From: Methanoculleus marisnigri
Lineage (GTDB): Archaea; Halobacteriota; Methanomicrobia; Methanomicrobiales; Methanoculleaceae
Assembly: GCA_002503885.1 (NCBI GenBank)
Contig: DASQ01000036.1
Location: forward strand, 5,898-17,442
Length of the DNA stretch: 11,545 nucleotides
Reading direction: 5' to 3'
Each line of letters begins with the position of its first letter. The first letter of the stretch is position 1. A program made the translations under genes and the position numbers. The notes below the pieces were generated by a model. It did not search any database and had not been told where the DNA came from. It worked only from the letters and a program-made list of their open reading frames with translations. Below are positions 6,849-11,545 of this stretch, in pieces.

Positions 6849-8006
6849 TCAACCTCTTCTCTTCCACCCAAGCATCAAGATTGCGAGAGCAATGACCGGG
6901 AGGAGGGGGGCGACCGGCGCGGCGGCAGGCGTCGTCGTCACGGGGGCGGCCGTGGTCGCGGCAGGCGTGGAGGCCGTCGCTGTGGTGGCCGTCGGTTCAG
7001 GTGCCGATGCGGCGACGAGGAGGACGTAGGACCCTCCCCGGGCGACCGCGGTCGTGATCCGGTCGCCCTCGATCCTCGACGGGACCGCCGTCCAGGCGCC
7101 GTCCTCGTACCGGGCGATCGTCGCGGTGGTACCGGCCGCCGGGAGGGCGAAGGAGAGGGTCGCGGCAGGGTCGAACTCCCGGTCCACGGGGGTCACGGCG
7201 TAGGCGCGCCCGGTTGTGGCCCAGCCGGCGGGGAGAGTGCCCTGGGGGGAGAGGGCGAGGAGCCCGGCGCCCCCGGTATCGGTCCCGGTGAGGCTGGCCT
7301 TCCCGTCGGCCGAGGTCACCGTCGCGGAGCCGGGGGTGGGATCGGTCGAGCCGCCGTTACCGCCGCTGCTGCCCGGGGAGGAGGTGGCGGTCGCCGTTGC
7401 CGTTGCCGTCGGCGTCGGGGAGGAGGACCCGATGACAATCGCCCGGGAGAGGGCCTGCTGCCCGTCGACGAAGACGGTGACCGTCGCGGTGCCCTGGTCG
7501 ACCCCCTCGATGGCAAAGGAGATCGTCCCATCATTGGGCCCCTGCTTCGTGCCGAGAACCGTCAGATCGGCGATGATGCTCGTGGCGTTGGCCTCCCCGC
7601 GGAGGGTGACGAGACTGAGGGTGCCGGCGGGGATGTTGCGCGGCTGGCTGATCCAGAGCTCGCCGTTACTGTCGGCGTTGTAGCGCATGATGACGGAGCC
7701 CCCGTCCGGGAACTCCGCCGCGAGTTCGGTCCAGTTCGTCCCCTTCGTGTAGGCGTTCACCTCTCCCGAGGTGAGGGAGAAGGGGAGGGTGATCGACCGG
7801 GCCGAAAAAGCAAACGTCTCGCCCGGGGTCGCGGCGAACTCGCCGCGGATGCCGAGCGAGAAGGCAGCGCCGTCGGGAAGATCGTTTACGTTCACGGTGA
7901 CCGTATCCCCGGACGCGATCGCGTCGGGGCTGATGCTGATCGTCGCCGCCGTTGCGGCCGGGACCAGGAGAAGTAACAGAAGCAAACATATGCCGAATTT
8001 CGTCAT
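6849..8006 (-). CDS. Secreted cell-surface protein, T/A/P-rich linkers and C-terminal membrane anchor
   Basis: 385 residues from the ATG at 8004-8006. The frame stays open 30 codons further upstream, but the shorter start has AGGAGAT 8 nt before it and begins directly with a signal peptide (MTKFGIC, seven Leu, then VPAATA, cleavage after about residue 20). Residues about 21-192 form a beta-rich domain opening TISISPDAIASGDTVTVNV, a type of surface module common in Methanomicrobiales. A Thr/Ala/Pro/Ser/Gly linker follows at about 194-225, then a second beta domain (about 226-332) with the pattern FDPAATLSFALP ... YEDGAWTAVPS, then a second Thr/Ala/Pro linker (about 334-363), a membrane helix (about 365-380) and KRRG. 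The tail lacks the PGF motif of archaeosortase substrates, so it looks like a plain membrane anchor. The linkers are probable O-glycosylation and wall-spanning stretches. It is the first gene of a two-gene unit with DUF1616. Confidence 0.88.
   Translation of the reverse strand: MTKFGICLLLLLLLVPAATAATISISPDAIASGDTVTVNVNDLPDGAAFSLGIRGEFAATPGETFAFSARSITLPFSLTSGEVNAYTKGTNWTELAAEFPDGGSVIMRYNADSNGELWISQPRNIPAGTLSLVTLRGEANATSIIADLTVLGTKQGPNDGTISFAIEGVDQGTATVTVFVDGQQALSRAIVIGSSSPTPTATATATATSSPGSSGGNGGSTDPTPGSATVTSADGKASLTGTDTGGAGLLALSPQGTLPAGWATTGRAYAVTPVDREFDPAATLSFALPAAGTTATIARYEDGAWTAVPSRIEGDRITTAVARGGSYVLLVAASAPEPTATTATASTPAATTAAPVTTTPAAAPVAPLLPVIALAILMLGWKRRG
7384..7419 (-). repeat. Imperfect hexanucleotide repeat coding for the Thr-Ala linker
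   Basis: Six imperfect 6-bp units (GTTGCC and variants) in tandem encode the alternating Thr-Ala run of the first linker in the surface protein. Unit gain or loss would keep the frame and change only linker length. Confidence 0.55.
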
Positions 8007-8014
8007 AAACGGAG

Positions 8015-8021
8015 ATCTCCT
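8015..8021 (-). promoter_or_regulatory. Shine-Dalgarno deciding the start of the surface-protein gene
   Basis: On the minus strand AGGAGAT ends 8 nt before the ATG at 8006. The longer in-frame start at 8096 has no comparable site and would place 30 residues before the signal peptide, so the shorter protein is preferred. Confidence 0.65.
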
Positions 8022-8029
8022 TTTGATAG

Positions 8030-8062
8030 ATAGGATATAGGTAATTTTTGAGAACAAAAAAG
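8030..8062 (-). promoter_or_regulatory. AT-rich probable promoter of the surface protein/DUF1616 unit
   Basis: In an otherwise GC-rich window the minus strand here reads CTTTTTTGTTCTCAAAAATT then ACCTATATCC. Either CAAAAATT (8043-8050) or CTATATC (8034-8040) could be the TATA box. The first gives a start site about 25 nt on that still includes the Shine-Dalgarno; the second would give a leader of only a few bases. No clear BRE distinguishes them. Confidence 0.4.
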
Positions 8063-8087
8063 GCTTATGGATGAAGAGAGTCAACTG

Positions 8088-8107
8088 CCCCGGCATTTAG
8101 GCCGGGG
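8088..8107 (-). repeat. Hairpin resembling an IS200/IS605-type element end (copy 1)
   Basis: CCCCGGC (8088-8094) pairs perfectly with GCCGGGG (8101-8107) around ATTTAG. It is preceded by GTCAACTG and followed by TCTTCC. On the minus strand this reads GGAAGA, hairpin, CAGTTGAC, the arrangement I know from right ends of IS200/IS605 and TnpB elements in archaea. No transposase gene is attached, so it would be a solitary remnant. The family assignment comes from pattern memory and is not proven. Confidence 0.45.
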
Positions 8108-8619
8108 TCTTCCCGCTCCGCCCCCTTCACCCCCACAAGATAAATCGGGGCCTTTTGAGATGCAGAAACGCTCTCTATCTCCCACCCTATCTCTTCCCGG
8201 TTATCGTCGATTTATTCTGCTGAAGTGGAAAGGGGCTGCTTCTGCACCGGCAAGCGTTCGTCGGGAATGCTGCCTGCGTTCCGGGTCGTTGCGGCAACTC
8301 TTCCGGAGTCTTATCCGAAACGGCCGTCGCCGTAGGGAGGGGTCGGCACGACCGGGTGTCCCCCTTCCCGGCGGAGGGGTTTCGGGACGATCTCCGCATA
8401 TGATCCAAGGGATGCTTCAAGGCCCTGAACGAAGCCGCTGCCGTCAATACTCTCAATGATCCTTGCTGTCGCTGCGTGCGCCTTCGACAGTGTTCTGCAC
8501 CTCTTAACTGCCTGTGCCGGTGCAGATCTCCGGCGGCAATCGCTCCGCCATCGGCCCACGCTTCTGCCGATGCGTACTAACTCCACGCTCGATGAGGCCG
8601 TCAGGTTACTGTTGACCAA
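8108..8619. other. Gene-free stretch, possible relic of a mobile element
   Basis: About 510 bp between two related hairpins. Open frames exist on both strands (for example 8187-8456 and 8311-8619 minus, 8067-8459 plus), but they overlap one another, lack ribosome binding sites, are rich in Arg/Ser/Pro as expected from chance GC-rich frames, and show no domain I recognise. Codon use is less biased than in neighbouring genes. No tRNA, rRNA or CRISPR repeat is seen. It may be decayed coding sequence of an IS element, but I could not find TnpA or TnpB motifs such as the CxxC zinc ribbon in frame. Confidence 0.4.
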
Positions 8620-8637
8620 CCCCGGCCGTTGCCGGGG
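8620..8637 (-). repeat. Hairpin resembling an IS200/IS605-type element end (copy 2)
   Basis: CCCCGGC (8620-8626) pairs with GCCGGGG (8631-8637) around CGTT, preceded by GTTGACCAA and followed by TCTTCGG. Stem sequence, the preceding GTYRAC-like bases and the following TCTTC match copy 1 in the same orientation, 532 bp away. A second small hairpin (CGGGG/CCCCG at 8642-8658) follows directly. Confidence 0.45.
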
Positions 8638-8712
8638 TCTTCGGGGTCTGGCTCCCCGGTCGCGGCGTTCCGAATGTTCTGGACGGATACCTCAGGAAGC
8701 TACCCTGCGCCT

Positions 8713-8732
8713 CTTCTTCTAAACTGAAGAAG
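8713..8732. repeat. Short inverted repeat CTTCTTC/GAAGAAG
   Basis: A perfect 7-bp inverted repeat with a TAAACT loop lies between the second hairpin and the promoter of the peptidase gene. No T tract follows on either strand, so a terminator role is doubtful. It might belong to the same mobile-element relic. Confidence 0.35.
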
Positions 8733-8787
8733 CCCATCAATTGGAGGTGAAAATATGTTAACGGTCCCCATAATTGGTTTTCAGGAG

Positions 8788-8800
8788 CGAAATATATAAA
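8788..8800 (+). promoter_or_regulatory. BRE/TATA promoter of the secreted peptidase gene
   Basis: CGAAA (8788-8792, BRE) directly followed by TATATAAA (8793-8800, TATA box) closely fits the archaeal TFB/TBP consensus. A start site about 24-28 nt after the box centre falls near 8820-8825 and gives a leader of about 65 nt before the ATG at 8889. The flanks (8755-8820) are AT-rich against a GC-rich background, which strengthens the call. Confidence 0.75.
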
Positions 8801-8830
8801 GTGGGAACCATTAAAATAACTCCATGCCGT

Positions 8831-8867
8831 TGCCGCACTACCTGAGCGTCCAGAATGTCGTGCGGCA
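8831..8867 (+). promoter_or_regulatory. Stem-loop in the predicted leader of the peptidase mRNA
   Basis: TGCCGCAC (8831-8838) and GTGCGGCA (8860-8867) are perfect inverted repeats of 8 bp with a 21-nt loop. The structure lies between the predicted start site and the Shine-Dalgarno GGAGA at 8878-8882, leaving that site free. It could modulate translation or mRNA stability, or bind a dimeric regulator as DNA. It matches no riboswitch I know. Confidence 0.45.
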
Positions 8868-8888
8868 CCATCTCAGCGGAGATTCCTT

Positions 8889-11258
8889 ATGTACGGGCTT
8901 ACACAGAACCAGTTCATCGTCGTCATCGCCCTTATTGCAGGCATAGCGCTTGCCGCACCGGCGGCCGCGATCGAAGGAGAGGGCGGCATCTCAATTGCGC
9001 CGCTCAATCCGGATTATATCGAATACCAGAGGACCGCGGAAGAGGCCGTGCTCACCTCGTCTGAGGACTGGCATCCTTCCGGGCTGGTTCCCCCGCCCCT
9101 CGACCTCTCCCACATCCGGGCCAGCCAGTCCGCTCCTGCCGTTTTCTCGGTGCAGGATACCCTCCCGGCGGTGTATGACCTTCGCTCGCAGGGAAGGGTG
9201 AGCGGGGTAAAAAATCAGGGACCATATGGCACCTGCTGGGCCTTTGCTGCTCTTGCATCGCTCGAATCGACGGGTGTCCCAACATTTGGTATCAGGGACT
9301 ACTCGGAGAAGCATATGGTTAACCTGGATGGATTCGATTATGCCGTCAATGACGGGGGGGATAATCTTATGGCAATCGCATACCTGGCCGGCTGGACCGG
9401 ACCCGTGAATGAAGAAGACGATCCTTATCCGGACGTATGGGATGATGAGTCCCCGACTGGCCTCATGCCTGAGGCGCACGTCCAGAACGTGCTCATTCTT
9501 CCCGACCTGACGGGGGAGAACGAGACCGCGATGCTGAAACAGGCCGTCATGGAGCACGGGGCGGCATTCATCGACATGTATCTTAGTGAGCGTCATCCCT
9601 ATTACAATGTTACGACTGCCAGTTACTATTATAACGGCACGCTGGAGGCAGACCATGCCGTGACCGTTGTCGGATGGAACGACACGTATGACCGGAACCT
9701 GTTTGCCTCCGTTCCCCCGGAGGACGGAGCCTGGATCATCAAGAACAGCTGGGACACGGATTTTGGCGACGAGGGGTATTTCTATCTCTCCTACTGCGAT
9801 TCCACGGTGGGGGTGTGGGGGATGAACACGGTCTTTACCGCAGAGGATACCGGCAACTACGATGCCGTCTACCAGCACGACCCGCTCGGGTGGGTTAACA
9901 GTATCGGCACCGGGAGTGAGACGGGGTGGTTTGCCGCTGTCTTTACTGCCGATACCGATGAAGATCTCCGGGCGGTGAGCCTCTATGCAGCGCAGTACGA
10001 CTCCCCGTACGAACTGTATATTTACCTTGACCCTGCAGATGGCCCGATCAACACCTCAGGCCCGGTCGCGATCCAGACCGGGACGATCGGCGGTGCCGGA
10101 TACCGCACCATCCCGCTCGAGAACCCTGTCGCCCTCTCTACCGGCCAGACATTCTCCGTCGTGATGAAACTGACCACGCCGGACCATATCTATCCTATCC
10201 CGGTTGAGTACCCGATACGCAATCACTCGAGCAAGGCTACGGCACAGCCTGGCGAGGGCTACGTACGTCTTGGTGGAGTGTGGGTAGACCTGACCTATGT
10301 GTTCGAGAACTCTAGTCCGTGCCTGAAGGCGTTCACCACGGCCACCATCCGGTTCCAGGCCCCCACCATCACCGCCGCGGCCTCCAGCGACACCATCACC
10401 CCGGGCGACGAGCTTCAGGTCAACGGGACCGCAACCGGCAACCCGCCCCACGTGCAGATCTGGATCTTCGGCCCGAACTACTACGGCCGTTACGATGGAA
10501 CGCTGATGGCGCGATCCGTCTGCACTGAGGCCGACGGCACCTTCGAGTGCGTCCTAGATCATGAGACCGACACGTTGCAGGAGGGGCAGTACTACGTGGT
10601 TGTCCAGCACCCGGTGGATTATACCTACGGGGTCATGGCCGACACCGCCACCGGAGTGATGTATGGAGAAGGCATCGCCAATGTGACGCTCACCGACCTG
10701 CAGGCCGCCGACGCTGTGGCTGCTCTCGTCAACGCCCTGGACTCGCCGGGTGTCGATGATATCTACGCAACGCTGAACTTCGAAGTCGTCGGCTCGACCC
10801 CACAGGCAAACTTCACCGCCAACATCACCGCCGGCCCCGCCCCGCTCACCGTCCGGTTCACCGATACCTCAACCGGCGACCCGACCGCATGGTCCTGGAC
10901 CTTCGGCGACGGCGCGGCCTCCGCCGAGCAGAACCCGACCCACACCTACGTCCTCCCCGGCAACTACACCGTCTCGCTCTCCGTAAACGGCGGCGCGGAG
11001 ACCTGCACGAAACCCGGCTACATCAAGGTCACCCCGCTCCTCTTTGGGGATGCAAACGAGGACGGGGAAGTCAACCAGGCCGACACCCTTCTCGTGCTCC
11101 AGGAGGTCGTGGGGATCCGGGAGAAGCCTCTCGCCGGCACCGGCCGGTTCACAAAGACCGACGTCCACGCAAACGGCGCGATCGAGATCGGCGACGCGCT
11201 CTTCATCGCCCAGTACAACGTCGGTCTCCGGGACCCGTGGTTTGCGCTGTCGGGATGA
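8889..11258 (+). CDS. Secreted papain-family (C1A) peptidase with lectin-like, Ig-like, PKD and dockerin domains
   Basis: 789 residues; GGAGA at 8878-8882 lies 6 nt before the ATG. A signal peptide covers residues 1-27 (cleavage near APAAA). The papain domain spans about 90-325: oxyanion Q110 and nucleophile C116 in QGPYGTCWAF, H256 in DHAVTVVGW and N286 in IIKNSW, so the catalytic set is complete. Residues about 335-485 form the lectin-like domain often found after such peptidases. An Ig-like domain follows (about 491-580), then a short helical link of the type seen in methanogen surface proteins (about 595-637), a PKD domain (about 638-715, with WSWTFGDG), and a dockerin-like pair of calcium loops starting at D721 (DANEDGEVNQAD) and D758 (DVHANGAIEIGD; the second is weaker). 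There is no membrane anchor, so attachment, if any, would be by the dockerin. Third-position GC rises sharply near the lectin/Ig boundary. Likely extracellular protein degradation; substrate unknown. Confidence 0.95.
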   Translation: MYGLTQNQFIVVIALIAGIALAAPAAAIEGEGGISIAPLNPDYIEYQRTAEEAVLTSSEDWHPSGLVPPPLDLSHIRASQSAPAVFSVQDTLPAVYDLRSQGRVSGVKNQGPYGTCWAFAALASLESTGVPTFGIRDYSEKHMVNLDGFDYAVNDGGDNLMAIAYLAGWTGPVNEEDDPYPDVWDDESPTGLMPEAHVQNVLILPDLTGENETAMLKQAVMEHGAAFIDMYLSERHPYYNVTTASYYYNGTLEADHAVTVVGWNDTYDRNLFASVPPEDGAWIIKNSWDTDFGDEGYFYLSYCDSTVGVWGMNTVFTAEDTGNYDAVYQHDPLGWVNSIGTGSETGWFAAVFTADTDEDLRAVSLYAAQYDSPYELYIYLDPADGPINTSGPVAIQTGTIGGAGYRTIPLENPVALSTGQTFSVVMKLTTPDHIYPIPVEYPIRNHSSKATAQPGEGYVRLGGVWVDLTYVFENSSPCLKAFTTATIRFQAPTITAAASSDTITPGDELQVNGTATGNPPHVQIWIFGPNYYGRYDGTLMARSVCTEADGTFECVLDHETDTLQEGQYYVVVQHPVDYTYGVMADTATGVMYGEGIANVTLTDLQAADAVAALVNALDSPGVDDIYATLNFEVVGSTPQANFTANITAGPAPLTVRFTDTSTGDPTAWSWTFGDGAASAEQNPTHTYVLPGNYTVSLSVNGGAETCTKPGYIKVTPLLFGDANEDGEVNQADTLLVLQEVVGIREKPLAGTGRFTKTDVHANGAIEIGDALFIAQYNVGLRDPWFALSG

Positions 11259-11299
11259 ATCCCCCGGTTCACCCTTTTTCCCGGACCCGCGTAAGGAGA

Positions 11300-11331
11300 G
11301 GCCTCCGGACAGCCGGAAAACCCCGGAGGCC
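11300..11331 (+). terminator. Stem-loop terminator candidate after the peptidase gene
   Basis: GGCCTCCGG (11300-11308) pairs perfectly with CCGGAGGCC (11323-11331), a 9-bp G/C-rich stem with a 14-nt loop, 41 nt after the stop codon. The sequence after it is CGCTTTGTTG, only moderately T-rich. No further gene is seen on this strand directly afterwards, which fits termination here. Confidence 0.55.
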
Positions 11332-11515
11332 CGCTTTGTTGAAATATACTCCTAAAAATCGTTTAAAAAGCCTTATTCTCGCCGATCCTCCGGGGATCTG
11401 GCTCACGGCGTGAAGTGATCCCGGATAGAGTTATTTCTATGAAGCGTGGACCCCTCCGGGGAGACTATGCCGAATCGAAGCTTGATTTGTGCATATTTTA
11501 CCTATACCAACCACA

Positions 11516-11545
11516 CCTCACGAAGTGAACTACCCCGCCCTGAAG
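11516..11545 (-). repeat. Start of an IS200/IS605-like end hairpin cut by the window edge
   Basis: TCAC-GAA-GTGA (11518-11528) is followed by ACTACCCCGCCCTGAAG, where CCCCGCCC (11533-11540) is the left arm of a hairpin whose right arm would lie beyond base 11545. GTGAACTACCCCGCC matches 12 of 15 positions of the corresponding bases at copy 1 (8080-8094) in the same orientation. It suggests that an IS200/IS605-type element, coded on the minus strand, begins just past the edge. The missing arm is a prediction. Confidence 0.4.

Noticed and set aside
6849..6930. PGF-CTERM archaeosortase signal on the surface protein
   Set aside because: The C-terminus has a Thr/Ala/Pro linker, helix and KRRG but no PGF tripeptide, so I call only a membrane anchor.
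6816..7976. 386-residue open frame on the plus strand opposite the surface-protein gene
   Set aside because: It is a Gly/Arg/Asp-rich complement frame with no domains. The minus-strand gene has signal peptide, domains and anchor in order.
7430..8006. N-terminal domain of the surface protein as a cohesin that could receive the dockerin of the peptidase
   Set aside because: It is a beta-rich domain, but I do not see the cohesin pattern; proximity of the two genes alone is too weak.
8007..8096. 30-codon upstream extension of the surface-protein gene
   Set aside because: It would run through the AT-rich promoter and the hairpin, lacks a ribosome binding site and would bury the signal peptide.
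8187..8619. Minus-strand frames at 8187-8456 and 8311-8619 as possible transposase remnants
   Set aside because: I found no TnpA HUH or TnpB RuvC/zinc-ribbon motif, no start signals, and the frames overlap. I keep the region only as a possible relic.
8824..8946. 40-codon ATG frame beginning close to the predicted start site of the peptidase mRNA (possible leaderless peptide)
   Set aside because: It overlaps the peptidase start in another frame, encodes a low-complexity Ser run, and the Shine-Dalgarno at 8878-8882 serves the peptidase ATG. It is probably chance.
11439..11528. 29-codon frame after the peptidase terminator
   Set aside because: It is very short, has no Shine-Dalgarno at a proper distance, and runs into the repeat at the window end.

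Overview
The window looks like a GC-rich methanogenic archaeon, most likely of the order Methanomicrobiales (Methanoculleus-like). The evidence is strong C/G bias at third codon positions, Shine-Dalgarno sequences of the GGAGGTGA type, a clean archaeal BRE/TATA element, a DUF1616 membrane protein, and secreted proteins built from PKD, Ig-like and dockerin modules. The taxonomic call rests on recognised families and composition, not on a marker gene.

Layout: (1) Positions 1-5914, plus strand: a tightly packed operon of seven genes with overlapping start/stop codons or gaps of 1-2 nt. In order: a small membrane protein (5' end outside the window), a membrane protein with Ig-like ectodomains and a DUF4129-like cytoplasmic tail, a DUF4350-like protein, a MoxR AAA+ ATPase, a DUF58 protein, a 95-residue membrane protein, and an unrecognised two-TM protein with a cysteine cluster. 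This is the archaeal form of the MoxR/DUF58/DUF4350/DUF4129 cassette. No transglutaminase domain is visible in it. (2) Positions 5868-8006, minus strand: a secreted, probably C-terminally anchored surface protein followed 12 nt later by a DUF1616 membrane protein. The DUF1616 gene ends inside the last gene of the plus-strand operon (47 bp tail-to-tail overlap), and a strong stem-loop lies in the overlap. (3) Positions 8007-8888: about 880 bp with no convincing gene. It holds the minus-strand promoter, two related CCCCGGC/GCCGGGG hairpins that resemble IS200/IS605 ends, and the promoter and leader of the next gene. (4) Positions 8889-11258, plus strand: a large secreted papain-type (C1A) peptidase with a lectin-like domain, an Ig-like domain, a PKD domain and a C-terminal dockerin, followed by a good stem-loop terminator. 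(5) Positions 11259-11545: no gene seen. The last bases begin another IS200/IS605-like hairpin that the window edge cuts.

How the genes may work together: the MoxR ATPase probably remodels or assembles the membrane complex formed by the DUF58, DUF4350 and DUF4129-like proteins, whose ectodomains face the outside. The remaining genes are cell-surface and secretion functions (surface protein, DUF1616, secreted peptidase), so the whole window has an envelope theme. The actual substrates are unknown.
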